A DNA stretch of 64,000 bases. It comes from Scatosoma sp045128055. Its GTDB lineage: Bacteria > Bacillota > Clostridia > Christensenellales > Borkfalkiaceae. The stretch is taken from the NCBI GenBank assembly GCA_045128055.1, contig JBGVRC010000007.1, positions 5,881 to 69,880 on the forward strand. The letters run 5' to 3'. The notes beneath the pieces were generated by a model that was not told the DNA's origin, made no database searches, and worked only from the letters and a program-made list of their open reading frames with translations. Below, piece by piece: positions 26,728-34,213 of this stretch; positions within the stretch are counted from its first letter, which is position 1; every line of letters starts with the position of its first letter. Made by a program: the position numbers and the translations under genes.

Positions 26728-26830
26728 ATTGAAAATTTTTGCAGTTTCGACAAAATATTTCTGATTTAGATGTCATAAGGTATTGACTTTTTTTAGGTCG
26801 TAGGATATAATTGTATTGAAAATTTTTGCA
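26728..26830 (+). repeat. Duplicated AT-rich leader segment
   Basis: ATTGAAAATTTTTGCA occurs at 26728-26743 and 26815-26830 (87-bp period), each copy preceded by a TATAATT-like sequence. It looks like a duplicated promoter/leader. Confidence 0.6.
26783..26811 (+). promoter_or_regulatory. Promoter of the DUF4143 ATPase
   Basis: TTGACT, 17 bp, TATAAT, 52 bp before the gene. Confidence 0.65.
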
Positions 26831-26862
26831 TATACAGGCAAAATAATCTAATAAGGTGTATT

Positions 26863-28107
26863 ATGGAAATTAAAAGAGATGCTTATTTAAGAAAATTGAT
26901 AGACAGACAACACAATGGTTTGGTTAAAGTTATAACGGGTATTCGCCGCTGTGGAAAATCCTATTTATTATTTGAACTTTTTTACAAGTATTTGAAAGAA
27001 CAGGGTGTTGACGACAAACATATCATTAAACTTGCATTAGACGATAGAAGAAACAAAAAATATCGCAACCCCGACGTTTTATGCGATTACGTTCACGAGC
27101 AAATCGTTGACGATAAGCCGTATTATATTCTTCTCGACGAAGTTCAATTTGTGGACGAGTTTGAAGACGTTTTAAATAGTTTTTTGCATATTAAAAACGC
27201 CGACACCTATGTTACGGGCAGTAATGCAAAATTCTTGTCAAAGGATATTATCACCGAGTTTCGTGGGCGTGGAGATGAAATTCACGTTTCACCCCTTTCC
27301 TTCAAAGAGTTTTATTCCGTTTACAATGGCTCGAAAGAAGATGCTTGGAAACAATATTGTTTATACGGCGGACTGCCTAAGGTCTTGGAATATAAAACTG
27401 ACGAAGACAAGGTCGCTTATCTTAAGAATATTTTTGAAGAAACGTATTTAACGGATATTAAAGAACGTCATAAGATTCGTAACGACGCTGAACTTGCCGA
27501 ACTTTTAGATATTCTTTCTTCTTCTATCGGTTCGCTTACCAATCCTAAAAAGCTGTCCGATACGTTTAAGAGTGTAAAGCAAGTTTCGCTTCACCCGGAC
27601 ACAATTAACAACTACTTAGAGTATTTAGTTGATTCTTATTTGATTGCGCAGTCTAAACGTTACGATATTAAAGGTAAAAAGTATATCAATACCCCGTCTA
27701 AATACTATTTTACAGATATGGGTTTAAGAAATGCAAGGTTTAACTTCCGCCAATATGAAGAAACGCATATTATGGAGAACGTTATCTATAACGAGCTTAA
27801 AATTATGGGCTTTAATCTTGACGTGGGCGTTGTGGAATACAGTAAAGTAGTTGACGGGAAATCGGTTAGAGTGCAAGCAGAAGTTGACTTCGTGTGCAAT
27901 AAAGCGGATAAGCGTTATTATATTCAGTCGGCGTTTTCTATCCCCGATAGAGAAAAAATGTTACAAGAACAAAACTCGCTTACTCGCATAAACGATTCGT
28001 TTAAGAAGATTATAATCGTTAAAGACGCTATCAAAACGCACTACAACGAAGAAGGCGTTTTGATATTAAACTTATTTGATTTCTTATTGGAAGAAAACAG
28101 TTTGTAG
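26863..28107 (+). CDS. AAA-type ATPase with DUF4143 domain
   Basis: The 414-residue protein has Walker A VITGIRRCGKSYLL near residue 23, Walker B YYILLDEVQFVDEF near residue 86, sensor-like TYVTGSNAKFLSKD, then a DUF4143 C-terminal region (YYFTDMGLRNARFNF) with a nuclease-like VQAEVDFVCNKADKRYYIQSA segment. These ATPases are common in mobile regions; their role is unproven. Base composition is intermediate between island and core. Confidence 0.85.
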   Translation: MEIKRDAYLRKLIDRQHNGLVKVITGIRRCGKSYLLFELFYKYLKEQGVDDKHIIKLALDDRRNKKYRNPDVLCDYVHEQIVDDKPYYILLDEVQFVDEFEDVLNSFLHIKNADTYVTGSNAKFLSKDIITEFRGRGDEIHVSPLSFKEFYSVYNGSKEDAWKQYCLYGGLPKVLEYKTDEDKVAYLKNIFEETYLTDIKERHKIRNDAELAELLDILSSSIGSLTNPKKLSDTFKSVKQVSLHPDTINNYLEYLVDSYLIAQSKRYDIKGKKYINTPSKYYFTDMGLRNARFNFRQYEETHIMENVIYNELKIMGFNLDVGVVEYSKVVDGKSVRVQAEVDFVCNKADKRYYIQSAFSIPDREKMLQEQNSLTRINDSFKKIIIVKDAIKTHYNEEGVLILNLFDFLLEENSL

Positions 28108-28139
28108 AATTAGAGATAAAGAGATACAAAGGAGAAAAA

Positions 28140-28364
28140 ATGAAAAATTTAGAATTTGGAAGCCTATATAAATTTTTAGTTTCTTTTGGAATTGTGTTAT
28201 TCTCTTTGCCCATTGCCGTTTTTGTGGTATTATGGAATAATAATGTACTCCTAATTTCAAATGAGGAATTTGAATTATTATCAGAATATTCAAAAAATGC
28301 TGTTTTAAAACAACAACAAAAATGCATTAGTGGAAGAAATGGACGCAATTATTTTGTTGAATGA
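28140..28364 (+). CDS. Small membrane protein, possibly truncated
   Basis: The 74-residue protein has one helix (FLVSFGIVLFSLPIAVFVVLW) after GSLYKF, then a polar tail. AAAGGAG precedes the ATG. Its end lies 8 bp from a tRNA-Leu-like repeat, so the gene may have lost its 3' part to integration. Family unknown. Confidence 0.6.
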   Translation: MKNLEFGSLYKFLVSFGIVLFSLPIAVFVVLWNNNVLLISNEEFELLSEYSKNAVLKQQQKCISGRNGRNYFVE

Positions 28365-28371
28365 TAATTAT

Positions 28372-28484
28372 GCGGATGAAGCCTTGATTGGGCTCCATAG
28401 TTTTTTGTGAAGAGAAACGAAGTTTTCGACGACACGCTTCGACGAAATCCGTAGGGGTATCGAAAATATCATACATCCGCACAA
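28372..28484. repeat. Degenerate tRNA-Leu-like inverted structure
   Basis: TGCGGATG near the left end and CATCCGCA near the right are inverted copies of the tRNA-Leu acceptor stem. The right end (about 28448-28484) resembles the tRNA 3' half (TCCGTAGGGGT...CATCCGCAC). Inside, CGAAG/CTTCG can pair. It is probably a decayed attachment site with a structure like that at 29917-30055. Confidence 0.45.
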
Positions 28485-28568
28485 AATTCAACAATCTACT
28501 TGCTTTTTGGGATTGCTTGTGTTATATTTATTATAAGCCAAATAAAGGGAGTATGAAAATAACAAAAA

Positions 28569-29294
28569 ATGAAGATTTTATCCATAGGCAATAGTTTTTC
28601 GCAAGATGCACAAAGATATTTGTATAGATTGGCAAAAAAGGCGGGGGATACCTTTAAAACGGTAAATTTGGATATTGGCGGTTGTTCATTGAGAAGACAC
28701 TATCTTAATACTTTGGAAGATAAAGCGGATTACGCTTTTGAATACAATGGCGAATACCCTGGTTTAACAGTATCAATAAAGCAGCTTCTTATCAGTGATG
28801 ATTGGGACGTTATTACTTTGCAGCAGGCAAGCCATTTGAGTGCGCATTATGAAACGTATACGCCGTATTTGGAAAACTTGTTGGAATATGTAAAGAAGTA
28901 TTGTCCCCATTCCAAAATCTATATGCACCAAACTTGGGCATACGAAAACGGAAGCGAACGATTGAGAGATATTGGCGGATATGATAGCGCAGATGCAATG
29001 TTCAAGGACATCCGCGAAGCCTACGCGAAGGCGGCGCAAGCAATTCACGCAGATGGTATTATTCCGTGCGGGCAAGCCATGCTCAACGCAACGAAAATGG
29101 GCATGGGGAAAATCCATAGAGATACCTTCCACGCATCTTTGGGCGCAGGAAGATATTTGTTGGCGTTGACTTGGTATAAAGCGTTAACGGGGAAAAATAT
29201 CACAAATAATGATTTTGATGATTTTGACGAACCCGTAAGCGATGATGAACGTAAAATTGTAATCAAGGCGGTAAACGCGGCTTTTAACGATTGA
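28569..29294 (+). CDS. DUF4886 / SGNH-hydrolase-like protein
   Basis: The 241-residue protein starts MKILSIGNSFSQDAQRYL. GNSFS fits the GDS-like block I serine, and HRDTFHASLGAGRYLLA near residue 185 fits block V with Asp and His. It has no signal peptide. The family is linked to carbohydrate ester hydrolysis but its substrate is not known. The Shine-Dalgarno is weak (GGGAG about 20 bp upstream), so a start nearer 28553 is possible. Confidence 0.75.
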   Translation: MKILSIGNSFSQDAQRYLYRLAKKAGDTFKTVNLDIGGCSLRRHYLNTLEDKADYAFEYNGEYPGLTVSIKQLLISDDWDVITLQQASHLSAHYETYTPYLENLLEYVKKYCPHSKIYMHQTWAYENGSERLRDIGGYDSADAMFKDIREAYAKAAQAIHADGIIPCGQAMLNATKMGMGKIHRDTFHASLGAGRYLLALTWYKALTGKNITNNDFDDFDEPVSDDERKIVIKAVNAAFND

Positions 29295-29352
29295 TAGTTA
29301 TAAATTATTGAACTTTTATTATATAAATCTATAGATAATTGTTGTGGAGCTC

Positions 29353-29381
29353 TTGAAAAAGTGAAATAGCTGTGCTATACT
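29353..29381 (+). promoter_or_regulatory. Promoter of a decayed gene
   Basis: TTGAAA, 17 bp, TATACT with extended TG. It reads into the YwaF-like pseudogene. Confidence 0.55.
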
Positions 29382-29409
29382 GTTGTTAACATAATAAAAG
29401 GGGAGCGGT

Positions 29410-29824
29410 GTTATTTATTATCATCTTGACAAATAGGTTGGCCCTCGTTTTCAAGTATGATACGGTGAACTGGAAGAAGTTGATAACAGACAGTGTTTGC
29501 AGCACTTCGAGTTATGTGTTATCGCTTTGATTACTGCTTGGTAAAAAAATAATAATAATGTATTACACTTCATCTGGCTGATTGCATTAGCAGGGGAGGA
29601 CGATTGTAACATTTTATCCTAATTTTATAGGTCCAAATCCCTCGTTTATGTATCCCCCGACCATTTTAGGAATGATGCATCATACTTGCTCTGCCATTGT
29701 GGTAGTGCTTATTCTTATGTTTGGCTATTTTGAAATTACTTATAAAAAATGGTACTGTACCGTATTTGGCTTTACAGCGTATCTTGCCTTTGGGGCCTTC
29801 TTCCCGCTGGGTTCAAGGCAGTAG
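29410..29824 (+). pseudogene. Fragment of a YwaF/TIGR02206-like membrane protein
   Basis: Two frames carry related pieces. One reads LHFIWLIALAGEDD and, after a +1 shift near 29600, the other reads FYPNFIGPNPSFMYPPTILG, then HHTCSAIVVVLILMFGYFEITYKKW and ends at 29824. The HH and membrane-helix pattern resembles YwaF-type integral membrane proteins. The N-terminal part has stops and the C-terminus is short, so the gene is broken. GGGGAGCGGTG at 29400 may be its old start. Confidence 0.55.
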
Positions 29825-29861
29825 TGAAAATCGGTTTGCAGCAGAATCGTTCGTAACAGAC

Positions 29862-29898
29862 AACAAAAAGGACACCCTTGCAGGGGCGTCCTTTTTGT
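29862..29898 (+). terminator. Terminator-like hairpin before structured element A
   Basis: AACAAAAAGGAC-CCC pairs with GGG-GTCCTTTTTGTT around a TTGCA loop. Confidence 0.8.
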
Positions 29899-29916
29899 TG
29901 GTATGTGTACCGAGTA

Positions 29917-30055
29917 ATGAAGGGATTTGAGGGTGAGAGCCGTTTTGCGGGAGCAAAACGCTTTGCCTTACGAAGCTTAGTTTACGATAAACTTGACGGC
30001 AAAGTCGGCAATTGATAATTGCTGAGCGGGGCGCGCCGCTAAAGGCGCAAATCCC
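29917..30055 (+). ncRNA. Structured tRNA-matched element, copy A
   Basis: The first 14 nt (29917-29930) are the exact reverse complement of tRNA-Leu 22502-22515. Helices: closing GGGATTTG (29922-29929) with CAAATCCC (30048-30055); CGTTTTGC-GGGA-GCAAAACG (29941-29960); CTTTGCC (29961-29967) with GGCAAAG (29998-30004); CGGCAATT-GAT-AATTGCTG (30006-30024); and AGCGG/CCGCT (30025-30040), whose loop GCGC can pair with GCGC at 30045-30048 as a pseudoknot. Copy B at 63520 keeps all of these with changed sequence. Whether it acts as RNA or as folded DNA is not known. Confidence 0.6.
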
Positions 30056-30068
30056 GTCATCCGCACCA
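30048..30068 (+). other. attR of island 1 (tRNA-Leu 3' end copy)
   Basis: CAAATCCC then TCATCCGCACCA repeat the tRNA-Leu 3' end with one substitution. A terminator follows at once, as expected for the original tRNA downstream region. Confidence 0.8.
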
Positions 30069-30106
30069 AAAATAGGCGACGCTTCGATAGGGGCTCGCCT
30101 ATTTTT
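30068..30106 (+). terminator. Terminator, probably the original tRNA-Leu terminator
   Basis: AAAAATAGGCGA pairs with TCGCCTATTTTT; located directly after attR. Confidence 0.8.
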
Positions 30107-30130
30107 CATTTATATAACACTTGAAATCTG

Positions 30131-30159
30131 TTGAAAAAATTAAGGGGCTGTGCTATAAT
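30131..30159 (+). promoter_or_regulatory. Promoter of the GyrI-like gene
   Basis: TTGAAA, 17 bp, TATAAT with extended TG. Confidence 0.7.
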
Positions 30160-30200
30160 AAAATCCGACGAAAATAACAAACCATCACGGGGCTTTGCAG

Positions 30201-30551
30201 ATGATTTTTAAAGGAATATCGAAAGAATTTTCATTATTGAACGACGATCAATACAACACAATAGGCGATTTTTGGGACGAAATGGCTTTGTTGTACGGTT
30301 TAGAAAACCTGCAAGGCTTAGGATATAAATGGTCGGGGAACAAAATATCTTACGCGATAGGCTTGAAGGTTGGAGAAATCCAAGGCTATAACGTACGTAT
30401 CGAGCTGCCCGATACAGGCTGGAGTATCGCGCGCGGAGAAACGGCTAAGCTTCAACAAATTTATAAGGAAATCTATAAAAACGGCGCGTTAAAATACGAG
30501 ATAGAAACGTTTACCGAAGATGGTAACTGTCAAATAAAATATTATAGATAA
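30201..30551 (+). CDS. GyrI-like / effector-binding domain protein
   Basis: The 116-residue single-domain protein (MIFKGISKEFSLLNDD, FWDEMALLYGLENLQGLGYKW, ending NCQIKYYR) resembles the GyrI-like small-molecule-binding fold found in AraC-type regulators and in stand-alone multidrug-binding proteins. GGGG at 30189 precedes ATG 30201; a TTG at 30195 is also in frame. It has no DNA-binding domain. It is followed by a MATE transporter, which suits a drug-binding partner. Confidence 0.65.
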   Translation: MIFKGISKEFSLLNDDQYNTIGDFWDEMALLYGLENLQGLGYKWSGNKISYAIGLKVGEIQGYNVRIELPDTGWSIARGETAKLQQIYKEIYKNGALKYEIETFTEDGNCQIKYYR

Positions 30552-30583
30552 ACTGTAATACACATTATAATAAGGATTTTGTT

Positions 30584-32596
30584 ATGAAAGAAAAAGAGAG
30601 TGTTTTGGATTTAGGGAAAGGAAATATCAACAAGTTGATGCTGAAATTTTCCATTCCTTGTATTTTATCCTTGCTTATTAGTTCGCTTTATAATATCGTA
30701 GACCAAATTTTTATCGGAAACAGCAAGCTTAGCGCTTTGGGGAATGCTGCGACGGGCGTAGTCTTTCCCATCTTCATCATCGCGCAGGCGTTCGCTTGGT
30801 GCTTTGGCGACGGGTGCGCTTCCTATTTAAACATTTGTCAAGGACGGAACGAGCACGAAAAAGCGCATATTGCCGTCGGCGGGAGCATCACTTTGTCTTT
30901 CTTGTGCGGGATATTGATGGTGGCAATCGTCTATCCGTTTAAAGAAAGCATTTTGACGGTGTTTGGCGCGTCTGAAAACACGATGGCGTACGCGATTGAG
31001 TATTTGGACATTGTGCTGGCTATGATGCCTATATTTATTTTGTGTAATATGATGAACTCGGTGATTCGCGCGGACGGCAGTCCGTTGTGGGCGATGGTGT
31101 CGATGTTGGCGGGCGCAATCGTCAATATCATTCTCGACCCCGTGTTTATTTTTGCCTTGGATATGGGTATGACGGGCGCGGCGTTGGCTACGGCAATCGG
31201 TCAAGGCGTGACCTTTGTTATGACGCTTGCGTACTTTTTCTATTCAAAGACGTTTAAGCTGCGTAGACAAAGCTTTTTACCCAAACGAAGCGTTTTAAAA
31301 ACGGTACTTCAAATGGGCGCGTCCACCTTTGTGACACAGCTTGCCATCGTGGTGGTAGCCATTCTTTGCAACGTACAGCTTGGCAAATACGGTTTGTTGT
31401 CCAAATACGGTAAGGATATTCCCATCGCGATTATCGGGATAGAGAGCAAAATCTTCACCGTCGTCATCAACCTTGTCGTTGGGATTGTATTGGGTTGTCA
31501 GCCGATTATCAGCTTTAATATGGGCGCGCAAAAATACAAGCGCGTCAAAGAGCTGTATATAAAAATTATGGCGTGTACGCTGGTGATAGGCGTTTTGTTT
31601 ACGCTCTTATTCGAGCTTGCGCCTAATTTTGTCATAGGGCTTTTCGGTGTGCCCAGCAATATCCCCAACAAAGCCGCGTATTGGGAATTTGGCGAAAAGA
31701 CCTTGCGCATTTTCTTATCCCTGCTTACGATTAGCTGTTTGATTAAGATGAATTCTATCTTTTTCCAAGCGGCAGGGAAGGCTTCGCGCGCCGTTGTGTC
31801 GTCGTTGATTCGCGACGTCGTATGCTTTGTGCCGTTGATTTTGGTATTGCCTTTGATTGACCCCAACGTAGAAACGATATTATACGCCGCGCCTATCTCC
31901 GATTTCATCGCTATGATAGTAACTGCCGCTATGTGCGTATCCTTTATCGCGTCTTTGCGTGAAAAAGAGAACGTGACGGAAATGCAAAACGAAGAAGCGG
32001 TGTTAAAAAATTCCAAACAAGGCGTCGTTATCACCATCGCGCGCGAGCACGGCTCGTCGGGGAAAAAGATTGGCGAGATGGTGGCGAAAAAATTAGGGAT
32101 TCCCTTTTATTACAAAGAAATGATGGCGCTTGCCGCGCAGGAAAGCGGCTTGCATAAAGAATTTATCGAAGATATCAACGCGAACAGCCCCACGCTTTTG
32201 TACGGTTTATATTTGGGTATGGACGCGGTGCAAAGGGCGATTGCGGCGCAGGAAAAGGTGATTAAACAAATTGCGGAAAAGGGGAGCTGCGTAATCGTCG
32301 GTCGGGCGGCGGACTACGTATTAAAAGACAATAAAAACCTTTTGCGCGTCTTTATCTACGCGCCGATGGATTGCAGAATACAAAGAATTATGTCGGGTTA
32401 TGGCGATACGCGAAGCGAAGCTGTGAAAAACATAAAACGCGCGGATACGGCGCGCGCGCAATATTACGAAAAAATTTCCGGGCTTATATGGGGGGATAAA
32501 CAAAATTACGACGTGATTATCAACAGCGCGATGGGCTTGGAAGAGAGCGCGGATTTGATTTGTCAGCAAGCGTTGGCTTTGCGTGCGGAAGCATAA
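30584..32596 (+). CDS. MATE efflux transporter fused to a cytidylate-kinase-like domain
   Basis: Residues 1 to about 460 form a 12-helix MATE protein (LMLKFSIPCILSLLISSLYNIVDQIFIG at the start, in parts). From about residue 479 comes a soluble domain: VITIAREHGSSGKKIGEMVAKKLGIPFY, with a P-loop-like GSSGKKIG and a later GSCVIVGRAADYVL, matching the cytidylate-kinase-like family (PF13189). MATE proteins export cationic drugs by Na+ or H+ antiport. The fused kinase-like domain is unexpected; it may sense or modify a nucleotide. The frame is continuous with no sign of error. A GyrI-like gene lies 32 bp upstream. Confidence 0.85.
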   Translation: MKEKESVLDLGKGNINKLMLKFSIPCILSLLISSLYNIVDQIFIGNSKLSALGNAATGVVFPIFIIAQAFAWCFGDGCASYLNICQGRNEHEKAHIAVGGSITLSFLCGILMVAIVYPFKESILTVFGASENTMAYAIEYLDIVLAMMPIFILCNMMNSVIRADGSPLWAMVSMLAGAIVNIILDPVFIFALDMGMTGAALATAIGQGVTFVMTLAYFFYSKTFKLRRQSFLPKRSVLKTVLQMGASTFVTQLAIVVVAILCNVQLGKYGLLSKYGKDIPIAIIGIESKIFTVVINLVVGIVLGCQPIISFNMGAQKYKRVKELYIKIMACTLVIGVLFTLLFELAPNFVIGLFGVPSNIPNKAAYWEFGEKTLRIFLSLLTISCLIKMNSIFFQAAGKASRAVVSSLIRDVVCFVPLILVLPLIDPNVETILYAAPISDFIAMIVTAAMCVSFIASLREKENVTEMQNEEAVLKNSKQGVVITIAREHGSSGKKIGEMVAKKLGIPFYYKEMMALAAQESGLHKEFIEDINANSPTLLYGLYLGMDAVQRAIAAQEKVIKQIAEKGSCVIVGRAADYVLKDNKNLLRVFIYAPMDCRIQRIMSGYGDTRSEAVKNIKRADTARAQYYEKISGLIWGDKQNYDVIINSAMGLEESADLICQQALALRAEA

Positions 32597-32636
32597 AAAT
32601 TAAAAACGTAGCGGCTTGTAAAATTCCGTCAAACGA

Positions 32637-32666
32637 TTGATTTTTTTGTCGAATGTGTGTTATAAT
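32637..32666 (+). promoter_or_regulatory. Promoter of the purine permease
   Basis: TTGATT, 18 bp, TATAAT. The leader is too short for a purine riboswitch. Confidence 0.55.
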
Positions 32667-32699
32667 GGTGATAACAAAATAAAAGGAGACGTACTTACT

Positions 32700-34172
32700 A
32701 TGTCTAAATTTGGCAAACTTGTAGGCTTTGACAAAAAAATTACGACGGTAAAGACGGAAATTGTGGCGGGTATCGTCACGTTTTTGGCGATGGCGTACAT
32801 TTTAACGTTAAACCCGCTTTTAATGTTAAATTTGTTTAACTCCCCCGAATACGCGTATTTATACTCTTCGGTATTCGTTGCAACGGCGTTGGGTGGATTT
32901 TTAGGTACGCTTTTGATGGCTATCTATGCAAAGCTGCCTTTGGCGCAAGCGCCTGGGCTTGGCTTAAACTCTATGGTCGGCGGCTTGCTCGGCGGCAGCT
33001 TAATCGGGTTTTCCCTTACGTTTGGGAATTCGATGTTGCTCGTATTTTTGTCGGGCGTTTTATTCCTGGCTTTAAGTATCATTAAAATACACGGGATCTC
33101 TATCCGTGAAATTATTTACAGAGCCATTCCCGAATCGATTAGAAAGGCAATCTCCGTTGGTATCGGCTTGTTTATCGCCATTATCGGCTTGGTAAACGCA
33201 GGCATCGTTACGACGGGCGACGGTACGCTTATCGGCTTGGTGAAATTTTCTTCCTGGGATATGTCGACGATAGGGCCTGCTCTCGTTTGCTTGTTCGGTT
33301 TCTTGGTGATTGCCGTACTTGCGCACTTCAACGTAAAGGGCGCGGTGATTATCGGTATTGCCGCGGCTACTTTGCTCGGTATGGTTCCCGCTATCGGCGT
33401 TACGAAATGGTCGGGGGAAAGCTGGAAGTTCTGGGAACATTTCCAAGGCTTTTTCTCTTTCAACCCTGATAAAGGCGGTACGTTCTTTGCAGCATTTACG
33501 GAAGGCTTTAAGTTTGAATCGGGCGTTCCCGTTATGTCGTTGGTTATGGTGGTTATAACCTTCTGTATGGTGGATATGTTCGATACGATGGGTACTTGCG
33601 TAGGCTGCTGTTCTGCGGCGGGGCTTATGACGGACGACGGCGTACCTATGAACTATGATAAAATTATGGTGTCCGACTCGGTTGCGACGGCGGCGGGCGC
33701 GTTGCTTGGTACTTCCACCGTAACCACCTTCGTAGAATCGGGTGCAGGTGTTTCCGCTGGCGGCAGAACGGGGCTTACGGCGTTTACCACCGCGATACTG
33801 TTCGTGCTCTCTATCTTCTTCTTGCCCATCTTCGCGTCTATCCCCGGCGAGGCGGCTTCGGCGGCGTTGATTTGGGTAGGTTGCTTGATGTTGAAGGGTG
33901 CAAAGGATATTAAGGTAGACAGCGTAAAAGAATTCGTGCCTACTTTCCTTACCATTGCGATGATGCCTTTTGCATATTCGATTACGACGGGTATCGGGCT
34001 TGGTATCCTTTCCTACGTAATTATCGGATTGTTTGACTATATCGTAAAATTGCTTGCGTACGCTTTCGGTAAAAAGGCTGGCAAGGAAAAACCCGTTTGG
34101 GATTTGCACGTAGTACTTTTGATTATTGCGGTTTTGTTTGTCATCTATTTCTTTGTTCCCATTAAAATTTAA
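32700..34172 (+). CDS. AzgA-type NCS2 purine permease
   Basis: The 490-residue membrane protein starts MSKFGKLVGFDKKITTVKTEIVAGIVTFLAMAY in two parts and has about 12-14 helices, with LAQAPGLGLNS near residue 85 and the DMFDTMGTCVG motif near residue 296. These are signatures of adenine/guanine/hypoxanthine permeases. It imports purine bases with protons. ATG 32700 follows AAAGGAG. A PPi-PFK gene follows after 41 bp. Confidence 0.93.
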   Translation: MSKFGKLVGFDKKITTVKTEIVAGIVTFLAMAYILTLNPLLMLNLFNSPEYAYLYSSVFVATALGGFLGTLLMAIYAKLPLAQAPGLGLNSMVGGLLGGSLIGFSLTFGNSMLLVFLSGVLFLALSIIKIHGISIREIIYRAIPESIRKAISVGIGLFIAIIGLVNAGIVTTGDGTLIGLVKFSSWDMSTIGPALVCLFGFLVIAVLAHFNVKGAVIIGIAAATLLGMVPAIGVTKWSGESWKFWEHFQGFFSFNPDKGGTFFAAFTEGFKFESGVPVMSLVMVVITFCMVDMFDTMGTCVGCCSAAGLMTDDGVPMNYDKIMVSDSVATAAGALLGTSTVTTFVESGAGVSAGGRTGLTAFTTAILFVLSIFFLPIFASIPGEAASAALIWVGCLMLKGAKDIKVDSVKEFVPTFLTIAMMPFAYSITTGIGLGILSYVIIGLFDYIVKLLAYAFGKKAGKEKPVWDLHVVLLIIAVLFVIYFFVPIKI

Positions 34173-34213
34173 AATTCGGTTGTAGCGTAAAAGCGCATCA
34201 CAAGGAGAATACA

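Larger units (their letters stand above)
22524..30068. mobile_element. Genomic island 1 inserted at the 3' end of tRNA-Leu
   Basis: The tRNA-Leu 3' end (22503-22523) is repeated at 30048-30068 with one mismatch. The interior is much more AT-rich than the flanks and contains a transposase, a serine recombinase, a toxin-antitoxin operon and a decayed gene. Degenerate tRNA-Leu-like 3' fragments at about 25246-25290 and 28448-28484 suggest several successive integrations rather than one element. Confidence 0.75.

Noticed and set aside
29917..30055. Group II intron domain V or a retron msr-msd
   Set aside because: GAGCCGT resembles the start of domain V, but the catalytic triad and paired end are missing, and no reverse transcriptase is present.
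29917..30068. Integron attC site
   Set aside because: The hairpin ends are tRNA sequences and lack the GTTRRRY / RYYYAAC boxes. No integron integrase is seen.
32637..32700. Purine riboswitch before the permease
   Set aside because: The leader after the -10 is only about 33 nt, too short for an aptamer and expression platform.
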